Positions 7,901 through 14,285 are shown, counted from the first letter of the stretch. The stretch: 14,285 nt of DNA from CAZEVY01 sp964515555 (GCA_964515555.1 CAZEVY010000124.1:1-14285), one strand, 5' to 3'. Numbers and translations: made by a program. Notes: generated from the letters alone by a model not told the origin.

Positions 7901-10390
7901 ATGAGACGCCGCACTTTCCTGCAGTCCTCCGCCGCCGCAAGTCTCCTCCACGCCGCCGACCCGCCCTCCGATCTGCGACTCTGGTACCGGCGCGAGGCCG
8001 CCGACTGGAACGAAGCGCTCCCCATCGGCAACGGCCGCCTCGGCGCCATGATCCACGGCGGCGCCTCCGAAGAGCACCTCCAGCTCAACGACAACACGCT
8101 CTGGTCCGACGAGCCCGGCCGCCGCGACCTCCCCCTCGACGTCACCCGCGACTTCGACCGTGTCGCCGCCATGCTGCGCCGCGGCGATTACGCCGAGGCC
8201 GCCGACCACATCACCAAACACTGGGGCGGCCGCGCGCAGCCCTGCTACCAGCCGCTCGGCGACCTGCGCATCCGCTTCGAGGGCCACTCCCCCGGCGCCG
8301 ATTACGAGCGCGCGCTCGACCTGCAAACGGCGATCGCCACGGCGCGCTACGGCGGCTACACGCGCGAGTACTTCGCCAGCTTCCCGGACCAGGTCATCGC
8401 GATACGCCTGGTGGCGCCGCGTCCCGGGAGCCTCGCGTTTCGCGCCGCGCTCGCGAGCATCCATCCGACCGCGAAGTCGCGCGCCGCCGCCAGAGACACC
8501 ATCGCGCTCTCCGGGCAGGCGCCGGGCTTCGCGCTGCGCCGCACCCTCGAATGGGTCGAGCAGCGCGGCGAGCAGTGGAAATACCCGGAAATCTGGGAGA
8601 AGGACGGCCGCCGCAAGCCGGTCGCCAAGACCGTTCTCTACGGCGACGAGATCGGCGGGCTGGGAACGTACTTCGACGTGCGGCTGCGCGTCGCCGCGAA
8701 GGGCGGCGCGGCGCGAGCCACCGGCGATGGCATCGGCGTCACCGGCGCTGACGAGGCCGTGCTGCTACTCGCCGCCGCCACCAGCTACAACGGCTTCCGC
8801 AAGAGTCCCAGCCGCGAGGGCGCCGACCCCGCCGCGCGCGCCGCCGCCGATCTCGCCCGCGCCTCGGCCAAATCCTACGACACCCTCCGCGCCGCTCACG
8901 TCGCCGACTACCGCCGGCTGTTCGATCGCGTCACGATGAATCTGGGCGCGCCGTCGGCGCAGAGCCGCCTGCCGACCGACGAGCGCATCGCGCAATTCGC
9001 CAATGACCGCGACCCCGGCCTGGCCGCGCTCTACTTCCAGTACGGGCGCTACCTGATGATCGCCGGGTCGCGCCCCGGCGGCCAGCCGCTCAATCTTCAG
9101 GGCATCTGGAATCCGCTGGTAATTCCTCCGTGGGCCAGCGCCTATACGACGAATATCAACACGGAAATGAATTATTGGATCGCCGAGACCGGAAATCTCC
9201 CGGAGTGCGCCGAGCCGCTCATGAAGATGCTCGACGAACTGCGCGTCACCGGCGGCGAAGTCGCGAAGAACATGTACAAGCGGCGCGGCTGGGTCGAGCA
9301 CCACAATACGACCATCTGGCGCGACGCGCAGCCGGTCGACAACAACGCCATGCCCGCCTTCTGGCCGATGGGCGGGGCCTGGCTGGCGACGCACGCCTGG
9401 GAGCACTACCAGTTCACCGGCGACCGCCGCTTTCTCGCCGAGCGCGGCTACCCGATCCTCAAGGGCGCCGCGGAGTTCTGCGCCGACTGGCTGGTGGAGG
9501 ACTCGCGCGGGCGCCTGGTCACGGTGGCGAGCAATTCCCCGGAAATCGAGTTCCATTACGTCGATAAATCCGGCGCGAAGCGCCTCGCCGGCATCTCCAT
9601 GGGAACCACCATGGACCTCGGCATCGTCCGCGACCTGTTCGCCGGGTGCATCCGCGCCTCCGAGATCCTGGGCCGCGACGCGGAGCTCCGCGCCGAGCTC
9701 AAGGCGAAGCTGGCGCGGCTTCTTCCCTACCAGGTGGGCGCGCGCGGCCAGTTGCAGGAGTGGGCCGAGGACCACGTGGAGCGCGACCCCCGGCATCGCC
9801 ACGTCTCGCACCTCTACGGCCTGCACCCGGCGAACCAGATTACGCGGCGCGGGACGCCCGAGCTGTTCGCGGCGGCCCGCCGCACGCTCGAATTGCGCGG
9901 CGATGAAGGCACCGGCTGGTCGCGCGCCTGGAAGATTTGCTTCTGGGCGCGGCTGGAGGACGGCGACCACGCCTACCTGCTGGTCCGCAACCTGTTCCAG
10001 CTCGCCAAGACGAGCGAGACGCGCGTCGACCGCGGCGGCGTGATGCCGAACCTGCTGTGCTCGCACCCGCCTTTCCAGATCGACGGCAACTTCGGCGGCG
10101 CCGCCGGCATCGCCGAGATGCTGCTCCAGAGCCACGCCGGCGAACTGCACCTGCTGCCCGCGTTGCCGGCGGCCTGGCCCTCGGGCAGCGTGCGCGGACT
10201 CTGCGCGCGCGGCGGCTTCGATGTGTCGATGGAATGGTCCGGCGGCAAGCTCGCTTCGGCGGAGATTCGCTCGAAGCTCGGCGGCGAGTGCGCGCTGCGC
10301 TACAGGGATCGCACGGCGACGTTGAAAACGACAGCCGGCAGGCCCTATCTCCTCCGCGGCGACCTGTCGTTGGCCGAGCGGCGAGCGTAG
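7901..10390 (+). CDS. GH95-family alpha-L-fucosidase (or alpha-L-galactosidase), probably Tat-exported
   Basis: The protein has 829 residues, the usual length for GH95. The start MRRRTFLQSSAAASLLHAA is a twin-arginine leader with a cleavage site near residue 18-19. The mature N-terminus gives the GH95 signature LWYRREAADWNEALPIGNGRLGAM and then LQLNDNTLWSD (60-70). Residues named by analogy with Bifidobacterium AfcA: Asn418 and Asn420 in TTNINTEMNYW (the Asn pair of the catalytic site), Glu548 in NSPEIEF (general acid) and Asp728 in QIDGNFGGAAGI. EGTGWSRAWK (669-678) is also typical. GH95 enzymes invert terminal alpha-1,2-L-fucosides, and some act on alpha-L-galactosides; the sequence alone does not separate these. 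It is divergent from the garD/GH36 unit, 54 bases away, and its end faces the dehydrogenase gene 25 bases downstream. The region before its ATG has only a weak purine-rich site (CAGAG). Confidence 0.93.
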   Translation: MRRRTFLQSSAAASLLHAADPPSDLRLWYRREAADWNEALPIGNGRLGAMIHGGASEEHLQLNDNTLWSDEPGRRDLPLDVTRDFDRVAAMLRRGDYAEAADHITKHWGGRAQPCYQPLGDLRIRFEGHSPGADYERALDLQTAIATARYGGYTREYFASFPDQVIAIRLVAPRPGSLAFRAALASIHPTAKSRAAARDTIALSGQAPGFALRRTLEWVEQRGEQWKYPEIWEKDGRRKPVAKTVLYGDEIGGLGTYFDVRLRVAAKGGAARATGDGIGVTGADEAVLLLAAATSYNGFRKSPSREGADPAARAAADLARASAKSYDTLRAAHVADYRRLFDRVTMNLGAPSAQSRLPTDERIAQFANDRDPGLAALYFQYGRYLMIAGSRPGGQPLNLQGIWNPLVIPPWASAYTTNINTEMNYWIAETGNLPECAEPLMKMLDELRVTGGEVAKNMYKRRGWVEHHNTTIWRDAQPVDNNAMPAFWPMGGAWLATHAWEHYQFTGDRRFLAERGYPILKGAAEFCADWLVEDSRGRLVTVASNSPEIEFHYVDKSGAKRLAGISMGTTMDLGIVRDLFAGCIRASEILGRDAELRAELKAKLARLLPYQVGARGQLQEWAEDHVERDPRHRHVSHLYGLHPANQITRRGTPELFAAARRTLELRGDEGTGWSRAWKICFWARLEDGDHAYLLVRNLFQLAKTSETRVDRGGVMPNLLCSHPPFQIDGNFGGAAGIAEMLLQSHAGELHLLPALPAAWPSGSVRGLCARGGFDVSMEWSGGKLASAEIRSKLGGECALRYRDRTATLKTTAGRPYLLRGDLSLAERRA

Positions 10391-10404
10391 TTCACCGCCG
10401 AGCG

Positions 10405-10424
10405 AAAAACGCCTCCTACCGAGG
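10405..10424 (-). terminator. Weak candidate terminator of the dehydrogenase gene
   Basis: Read leftward, CCTC (10424-10421) can pair with GAGG (10415-10412) around a 5-base loop holding the dehydrogenase stop codon, followed after two bases by five T residues (10409-10405). The stem is only 4 bp, so this is a marginal call. It sits in the 25-base gap between the convergent GH95 and dehydrogenase genes. Confidence 0.25.
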
Positions 10425-11447
10425 GTCGATCACCACTTTTACCGCCCGCTTTTCCTGGCAGAGCGCGAAAGCCTCTTCCCAGCGATCCAGCGGCAGCCGC
10501 TCCGTAATCAGGTCGGCCAGGCGAATCCGTCCCGACCCGAGAATCTTCATCATCCGCCGCCATGTCGACGCCGTGTAGGCGAACGACCCCTGCAGGCGAA
10601 GCTGCTTGAAGAATACGGCGTCGATCGGCAGCGGGGCTTCCTTCCCGCAGATGCCGACCTGCGTGTACTGTCCCAGCGGCCGCACCGCCTCCAGGCAGTT
10701 CCGCACCGAGGCCGGATGTCCGGCGCACTCGAACACGGCGTCGGCGCCCAGTCCACCGGTGGCCTCGCGCACGTAGTCCATGAGATTCTCGCGCGACACG
10801 TCCACCACCACGTCGGCGCCGATCCGCCGCGCGGCTTCGAGACGCGCGCCGTCCTCGCCGGCCCCGGCGACGATGGTGCGCACGCCCTCCGACACCAGCA
10901 GCTTCAGGCACATCAGCCCGATCGGACCGGGCCCGGACACCAGCGCCACATCGCCCGGCCGCACCTGCGTCACTTCGGTCACCGCCTGCACCGTCGCCGC
11001 GAACGGCTCGCAGAGCGCGCCCTCGTCGAGGCTGAATCCCTCCGGGATGGGATAGGCCTGGTCTTCGCGCGCCACCAGGTAGCGCGCGAACGCGCCGTTC
11101 ACTCCGTGCCCCATCCCGCGCCGCTTCGGACAAAAGATGAAGTACCCGGACCGGCAGTAGGTGCACTCGCCGCACAGCACCGTCGAGGCGCCCAGAATCG
11201 CCACCCGGTCGCCGATTCGCACCCGCTCGACGCCCGCGCCGGTCTCGATGACCGTGCCGGCGATCTCGTGCCCCAGGATCACGGGCGGATAGTTCCGATA
11301 CGTGTCGTGCAGCACGTGCAGGTCGGTGCCGCAGACGCCGCAGTAGGCCACCTCGATTCGGATTTGTCCGGCCCCGCAGCGCGGCTCGTCGACCTCCATG
11401 ACGGCGACGTTGCCCTCGCCGCGCTCGTATTTCACCAGTGCCTTCAT
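10416..11447 (-). CDS. Zinc-dependent medium-chain alcohol/polyol dehydrogenase (sorbitol/threonine dehydrogenase-like)
   Basis: The protein has 343 residues from the ATG at 11447; the family N-terminus MKALVKYERG starts exactly there and a GGA lies 8 bases upstream. An in-frame ATG at 11459 would add four residues and is possible; the open frame to 11537 is not conserved. Catalytic zinc ligands are Cys39 (CGVCGTDLH), His60/Glu61 (LGHE) and probably Glu147 (CEPFA). Structural zinc Cys are 92, 95, 98 and 106 (CGECTYC...FC). The Rossmann fold has GPGPIG (172-177). After the second strand the sequence is VAGAGEDGARLE, without the acidic residue that marks strict NAD preference, so the cofactor is uncertain. 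Such enzymes oxidise secondary hydroxyls of polyols, sugars or threonine in the cytoplasm. The substrate cannot be named; nearby galactose/fucose/galactarate genes make a sugar or polyol plausible. It is divergent from rpsA. Confidence 0.88.
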   Translation of the reverse strand: MKALVKYERGEGNVAVMEVDEPRCGAGQIRIEVAYCGVCGTDLHVLHDTYRNYPPVILGHEIAGTVIETGAGVERVRIGDRVAILGASTVLCGECTYCRSGYFIFCPKRRGMGHGVNGAFARYLVAREDQAYPIPEGFSLDEGALCEPFAATVQAVTEVTQVRPGDVALVSGPGPIGLMCLKLLVSEGVRTIVAGAGEDGARLEAARRIGADVVVDVSRENLMDYVREATGGLGADAVFECAGHPASVRNCLEAVRPLGQYTQVGICGKEAPLPIDAVFFKQLRLQGSFAYTASTWRRMMKILGSGRIRLADLITERLPLDRWEEAFALCQEKRAVKVVIDPR

Positions 11448-11472
11448 CGCGCTGTCCATCGTATCAGTCCGC

Positions 11473-11502
11473 GGCGGAAGCCCGCTCTTCCGGCGGGCCG
11501 CC
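11473..11502. repeat. Bulged GC-rich inverted repeat in dehydrogenase leader
   Basis: GGCG (11473-11476) pairs with CGCC (11499-11502), and GCCCGC (11480-11485) pairs with GCGGGC (11493-11498), leaving a 3-base bulge and a 7-base loop. A mutually exclusive stem CGGAAG/CTTCCG (11475-11480 with 11487-11492) also exists. No T tract follows on either strand, so it is not a standard terminator. It lies just upstream of the dehydrogenase start and would be in its 5' untranslated RNA. Confidence 0.45.
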
Positions 11503-11525
11503 CGTGTAACGTGCACCTCCGAATG

Positions 11526-11565
11526 AGCCGTGACCACCGGCTGAGCCGCGAGCGTGAGCGAGCGG
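11526..11565. repeat. REP-like tandem palindromes
   Basis: AGCCG (11526-11530) pairs with CGGCT (11538-11542). It is followed by an imperfect palindrome with CCGC (11546-11549) and GCGG (11562-11565) around the core GAGCGTGAGCGA. The second unit resembles the CCGCGACC-type intergenic repeats that I recall as frequent in Solibacter-like genomes. Membership in a repeat family cannot be shown from one copy. Confidence 0.4.
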
Positions 11566-11585
11566 TCCTGCCTCCCACGGCGCTG

Positions 11586-11614
11586 TTGACTTCGGGTTCC
11601 AGGTCCGCTATATT
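11586..11614 (+). promoter_or_regulatory. Sigma70-type promoter for rpsA
   Basis: TTGACT (11586-11591) and TATATT (11609-11614) are separated by exactly 17 bases; each box matches 5 of 6 consensus positions. Transcription would start near 11620-11622 and give an rpsA leader of about 150 bases. Confidence 0.7.
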
Positions 11615-11635
11615 GCTAAAGTACCGATTTATCAA
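11607..11635 (-). promoter_or_regulatory. Overlapping sigma70-like promoter for the dehydrogenase gene
   Basis: On the - strand TTGATA (11635-11630) and TATAGC (11612-11607) are also separated by 17 bases, matching 5 of 6 and 4 of 6 consensus positions. The -10 box shares bases 11609-11612 with the rpsA -10 box, so the two promoters could not be occupied together. The predicted start near 11600 gives a dehydrogenase leader of about 150 bases that includes the three stem-loops listed separately. Confidence 0.5.
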
Positions 11636-11648
11636 TAGGTTGTCGGTA
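11622..11648 (+). promoter_or_regulatory. 5'-terminal stem-loop of the rpsA leader
   Basis: TACCGA (11622-11627) pairs with TCGGTA (11643-11648) around a 15-base AU-rich loop. It would sit at the very 5' end of the predicted rpsA mRNA, where such hairpins often protect transcripts; the function here is inferred. Confidence 0.35.
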
Positions 11649-11733
11649 GCTTCGTAACGGTCGCCAGCGCACGCGTAAAAAGTCCCCGTGGATCGATCTT
11701 CCATATTCCGGCGTTGGTTGGCTTCCGCGGCGG

Positions 11734-11761
11734 CTCCCGGGGCCTCAGTGATTGTCCGGAG
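11734..11761 (+). promoter_or_regulatory. rpsA Shine-Dalgarno and possible sequestering hairpin
   Basis: GGAG (11758-11761) lies 8 bases before the ATG at 11770 and decides that start over the ATG at 11764 (only 2 bases away) and the TTG at 11752. CTCC plus GG (11734-11737 and 11739-11740, one C bulged) can pair with CCGGAG (11756-11761), hiding the ribosome site in a 6-bp stem. Confidence 0.4.
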
Positions 11762-11769
11762 AAATGGTC

Positions 11770-13488
11770 ATGGCCAGCGATTCGCAGCGACTGGATCTCC
11801 CCTTACCCGGCGACATCGAGGATTATGAGCATCTCCTCGACGATTACACGCACTTCGCGCCGCCGGCCGAAGGAGAGATTCTCCAGGGCCATGTCCTCAA
11901 GGTCACCGCGAAAGACGTAATCGTCGACTTCGGCTACAAGTCCGAAGGCATCGTTCCCATCGAACAGTTCCAGCTTCCCGACGGCAGCGTGCAGGTGCGC
12001 GCCGGCGACGCCATCGACGTCATGGTGGACCGCAGCCAACCCGGCGTCGAGGGCTTCGTGCTGCTCTCGCACGACAAGGCCGTACGGCTCCGCTGCTGGG
12101 AGAACCTCGACAAGGCCTATCGCGAGAACCTGATGGTCAGCGGCCGCGTGGTGGGCCGCATCAAGGGCGGACTCTCGGTCGACGTCGGCGTGAATGCCTT
12201 CATGCCCGCCTCGCACATCGATCCCCGGCCGGTGCACAATCCCGAATCGTTCATCGGGCAGGACATTCCGGTCAAGATCGTCAAGCTCAACCGGCGGCGC
12301 GGCAACGTGGTGGTGTCGCGGCGCCTGGCCGTCGAGGAGGAGACCAACGCGCGCAAGAGCGCGACCCTGGAGACGCTGGCCGAAGGGTCGGTCGTCCAGG
12401 GAGTGGTGAAAAATCTCACCGACTACGGCGCCTTCGTCGACCTGGGCGGCATTGACGGCCTGCTGCACGTGAGCGACATCTCCTACGGCCGCGTGGCGCA
12501 CCCCTCCGAGGCGCTGCACGCCGGCCAGCAGGTGACCGTCAAGGTGATCAAGTTCGACCGCGCGCGCGAGCGCATATCGCTCAGCATGAAGCAGCTCCAG
12601 GCCGACCCCTGGTCGAACATCGAGGAGCGCTATCGCCGCGGCGAACGCGTCGTCGGGCGCGTGGTGAGCATCACCGACTACGGCGCCTTCGTCGAGCTGG
12701 AGCCGGGCGTCGAGGGATTGATTCACATCTCCGAGATGACCTGGTCGCGGCGGATGAAGCATCCCTCCAAGCTGGTGAAGGTGGGCGACACGGTGGAGGC
12801 CGTGGTGCTCGAAGTGAAGTCGCGCGACCGCAGGGTCTCGCTGGGGATCAAGCAGCTCGAGGCCGATCCCTGGACCACCGTGGCGGACCGCTACAGCATC
12901 GGCTCGGTGGTCGAGGGGCGCGTGCGCAAGCTGACCGATTTCGGAGTGTTCATCGAGATCGAGGAGGGCATCGACGGGCTGGTCCACATTTCCGACCTCT
13001 CCTGGACCAAGCGCGTGAAGCATCCCTCCGAAGTGCTCAAGAAGGGGCAGGTCACGCAGGCGGTGATCCTCCAGATCGACCCCGAGAACCGGCGGCTGTC
13101 GCTCGGCGTCAAGCAACTGGAGCCCGACGCCTGGGAGACGTTCTTCCATTCGCATAACCCCGGCGACATCGTGCGGGGGCGCGTGACGCGGGCCACCACG
13201 TTCGGCATGTTCGTCGAGCTGGCGGCGGGCGTGGAGGCGTTGTGCCATAATTCCGAAATACCCGGTCACAGCGGACGAAAAGACGAACCGGCGCTGCCGG
13301 TGGGCGAGGAAATGGAGTTCAAGATTATCCGGATGGTGGAATCGGAAAAGAAGATCGGGCTGAGCCTGCGCGCCGTCGCCGACGACGAGGAGCGATCGCG
13401 GCTGGAGGACTACCAGCGGCACGCGGCGGCGGCCACGATGACCATCGAGGAAGTGGTTCACATGAAAGGAAGACCGGACGACCGGTAG
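11770..13488 (+). CDS. rpsA: 30S ribosomal protein S1
   Basis: The protein has 572 residues with six S1 (OB-fold) domains at about 34-104, 119-187, 204-274, 289-361, 376-448 and 463-534. This is the full set of the long S1 form, close in length to E. coli S1 (557). Domains 3-5 carry the most canonical S1 motif (TDYGAFVDL...GLLHVSDIS; TDYGAFVEL...GLIHISEMT; TDFGVFIEI...GLVHISDLS). The first two are divergent, as usual for ribosome-binding domains, and the sixth has CHNSEI in place of HISE. S1 binds mRNA on the 30S subunit and helps unfold leaders for initiation. The start at 11770 has a Shine-Dalgarno GGAG 8 bases upstream. The HU/IHF gene follows after 18 bases, so cotranscription is likely. 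Confidence 0.97.
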   Translation: MASDSQRLDLPLPGDIEDYEHLLDDYTHFAPPAEGEILQGHVLKVTAKDVIVDFGYKSEGIVPIEQFQLPDGSVQVRAGDAIDVMVDRSQPGVEGFVLLSHDKAVRLRCWENLDKAYRENLMVSGRVVGRIKGGLSVDVGVNAFMPASHIDPRPVHNPESFIGQDIPVKIVKLNRRRGNVVVSRRLAVEEETNARKSATLETLAEGSVVQGVVKNLTDYGAFVDLGGIDGLLHVSDISYGRVAHPSEALHAGQQVTVKVIKFDRARERISLSMKQLQADPWSNIEERYRRGERVVGRVVSITDYGAFVELEPGVEGLIHISEMTWSRRMKHPSKLVKVGDTVEAVVLEVKSRDRRVSLGIKQLEADPWTTVADRYSIGSVVEGRVRKLTDFGVFIEIEEGIDGLVHISDLSWTKRVKHPSEVLKKGQVTQAVILQIDPENRRLSLGVKQLEPDAWETFFHSHNPGDIVRGRVTRATTFGMFVELAAGVEALCHNSEIPGHSGRKDEPALPVGEEMEFKIIRMVESEKKIGLSLRAVADDEERSRLEDYQRHAAAATMTIEEVVHMKGRPDDR

Positions 13489-13506
13489 CGTAAGGGAAAG
13501 GCCAGA

Positions 13507-13845
13507 ATGACCAAAGCGGACCTGATCGAGGAAGTGGCGCGGGTGGTGGAGATGACCCGCAAGGACTCGGAGGTGATCGTGGAGGCGATCTTCGACAGCG
13601 TCGTGCGCTCGCTGCGCGGCGGCGACAAGATCGAGATCCGCGGATTCGGAAGCTTCCGCACTCGGCAGCGGCAGCCGCGCATCGGCCGCAATCCCAAGAC
13701 CGGCGCGCGCGTCGACGTGCCCTCCAAGCGCATTCCCTACTTCAAGCCCAGCAAGGAGCTGAAGGATCTGGTCAACGGCGGTGCGCCGGCGCCGCCGGCC
13801 GGGACCACTCCTCCTCCGGTCGGCGAAGCGGCGGCCAAGCCGTAG
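13507..13845 (+). CDS. HU/IHF-family nucleoid DNA-binding protein
   Basis: The protein has 112 residues. The core (1-90) is a standard HU/IHF fold: N-terminal helices MTKADLIEEVA...VEAIFDSVVRSL, the turn GGDKIEIRGFGSF (38-50), and the beta-arm RIGRNPKTGARVDVP (58-72) with the DNA-intercalating Pro in RNPKTG. RIPYFKPSKELKDLV (75-89) looks more IHF-beta-like than HU-like. Residues 91-112 form a Pro/Ala-rich tail absent from typical 90-residue HU, probably flexible. An AAGGGA...AAAGG purine run (13492-13501) gives a good ribosome site. It follows rpsA by 18 bases, like ihfB after rpsA in proteobacteria. Whether it works as a homodimer (HU-like) or with an IHF partner cannot be told. Confidence 0.95.
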   Translation: MTKADLIEEVARVVEMTRKDSEVIVEAIFDSVVRSLRGGDKIEIRGFGSFRTRQRQPRIGRNPKTGARVDVPSKRIPYFKPSKELKDLVNGGAPAPPAGTTPPPVGEAAAKP

Positions 13846-13859
13846 GCGCGGCCCGCGCC
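13845..13859 (+). other. GC hairpin at the HU/IHF stop codon
   Basis: GGCGCG (13845-13850) and CGCGCC (13854-13859) form a perfect 6-bp all-GC stem with a 3-base loop. It starts on the last base of the stop codon. No T tract follows, and the HIT start is 13 bases further, so this is not a typical intrinsic terminator; it could be an mRNA stability or processing element. Confidence 0.4.
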
Positions 13860-13872
13860 CGGCCCGCACACG

Positions 13873-14285
13873 ATGGACCGCCTCTGGAGCCCCTGGCGAT
13901 ACGGTTACGTCAGCGCCGGCGAGCGGCCGGCATCCTGCATCTTCTGCGACAAGGGCGGCGAGTCGCGCGACCGCGAGAACCTGATCGTCCACCGCGGGCG
14001 CTTGAACTTCGCGCTGCTGAACCTCTATCCCTATAACAACGGCCACCTGATGATCGCGCCCTACGCGCACGCCGCCACGCTGGAGGAGGCGGGCGAGGAG
14101 GCGCTGGCGGAGATGATGGCGCTGACCCGCCGCGCCGAGCGCGTGCTGCGCGCCGTCTACCGGCCGGGCGGCGTGAACATCGGCATGAACATCGGCGAGT
14201 GCGCCGGGGCCGGGGTCGCCGGGCACATCCACATGCACGTGCTGCCGCGCTGGCCGGCCGACGTCAACTTCATGACGACGGTCGG
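13873..14285 (+). CDS. HIT-family nucleotide hydrolase/phosphorylase (3' partial)
   Basis: The frame is open from the ATG at 13873 to the window end (137 complete codons). The start MDRLWSPWRYGYV and CIFC (22-25) are characteristic of the bacterial HIT branch related to Ap4A phosphorylase. LNLYPYNNGHLMIAPYAH (49-66) and NIGMNIGECAGAGVAGHIHMHVLPRW (102-127) follow. The histidine triad is His118, His120 and His122; the middle His is the expected nucleophile that takes the nucleotidyl group. CIFC with nearby His likely binds zinc. The role is cleavage or phosphorolysis of dinucleoside polyphosphates or aminoacyl/other adenylates in the cytoplasm; the substrate is not fixed. Full members have about 160-180 residues, so some 25-40 are missing. 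No clear Shine-Dalgarno is present in the 27 bases after the HU gene. Confidence 0.93.
   Translation, partial: MDRLWSPWRYGYVSAGERPASCIFCDKGGESRDRENLIVHRGRLNFALLNLYPYNNGHLMIAPYAHAATLEEAGEEALAEMMALTRRAERVLRAVYRPGGVNIGMNIGECAGAGVAGHIHMHVLPRWPADVNFMTTV

Larger units (their letters stand above)
11448..11769. other. Intergenic regulatory interval between dehydrogenase and rpsA
   Basis: This 322-base stretch contains no convincing gene. The short frames crossing it have no conserved content. It holds, from left to right, a bulged GC-rich hairpin (11473-11502), a small hairpin (11526-11542), a REP-like palindrome (11546-11565), two divergent promoter-like sequences (11586-11635), and the probable rpsA leader (about 11621-11769). 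The composition around 11605-11640 is clearly AT-richer than the rest of the window. Confidence 0.7.

Noticed and set aside
4602..7940. Single 1112-codon - strand frame
   Set aside because: Only its last 575 codons (from 6329) encode the GH36 enzyme. The upstream part is an out-of-frame Arg-rich reading of garD, so it is not a fusion protein.
8765..10150. 461-codon - strand frame opposite GH95
   Set aside because: Shadow of the GH95 gene in a GC-rich genome; no recognisable motif.
11448..11537. Longer N-terminus of the dehydrogenase
   Set aside because: The added residues are unlike the family, and the segment contains the hairpin cluster expected in the leader.
11803..14238. 811-codon - strand frame opposite rpsA, HU and HIT
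   Set aside because: It spans three clearly coding + strand genes and reads as His/Asp/Val-rich mirror sequence.

Overview
This is a high-GC bacterial window. The likely source is an acidobacterium of the Solibacter/Bryobacter type. The main reasons are a membrane-anchored Ser/Thr kinase whose outer half is a string of SPDG (PD40/WD40-like) repeats, Tat-type leaders on glycoside hydrolases, and a REP-like palindrome. The assignment is inference from gene content. No rRNA, tRNA, CRISPR array or insertion sequence was seen.

Region 1 (1-3462, + strand) holds the 3' part of a DegT/DnrJ/EryC1/StrS-type PLP aminotransferase. It is followed after 7 bases by an 867-residue kinase-PD40 receptor protein. 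The kinase carries Thr where the catalytic-loop Lys of HRDLK is expected.

Region 2 (3511-7846, - strand) is a compact three-gene unit read garD -> GH36-type alpha-galactosidase -> unknown exported protein. Both junctions are 4-base ATGA stop/start overlaps, so the genes are probably cotranscribed and translationally coupled. Divergent from it, across only 54 bases, lies a GH95-type alpha-L-fucosidase (7901-10390, + strand). Both hydrolases start with a twin-arginine leader. A plausible reading is a small locus for plant or microbial glycans: exported enzymes remove terminal galactose and fucose-type residues, while cytoplasmic GarD dehydrates galactarate. No transporter, SusC/D pair or regulator is visible here.

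Region 3 (10416-11447, - strand) is a zinc-dependent medium-chain (sorbitol/threonine dehydrogenase-like) dehydrogenase. It converges on the GH95 gene and is divergent from rpsA. Its substrate is unknown, but its neighbours suggest a sugar or polyol.

Region 4 (11448-11769) is a 322-base regulatory interval. It has two sigma70-like promoters pointing opposite ways with overlapping -10 boxes, a cluster of stem-loops, and an rpsA leader that can fold over its own Shine-Dalgarno sequence.

Region 5 (11770-14285, + strand) is housekeeping: six-domain ribosomal protein S1, an HU/IHF-family DNA-binding protein with a Pro/Ala tail, and the start of a HIT-family nucleotide hydrolase/transferase cut by the window edge. 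The rpsA-HU/IHF order resembles the rpsA-ihfB order of proteobacteria.
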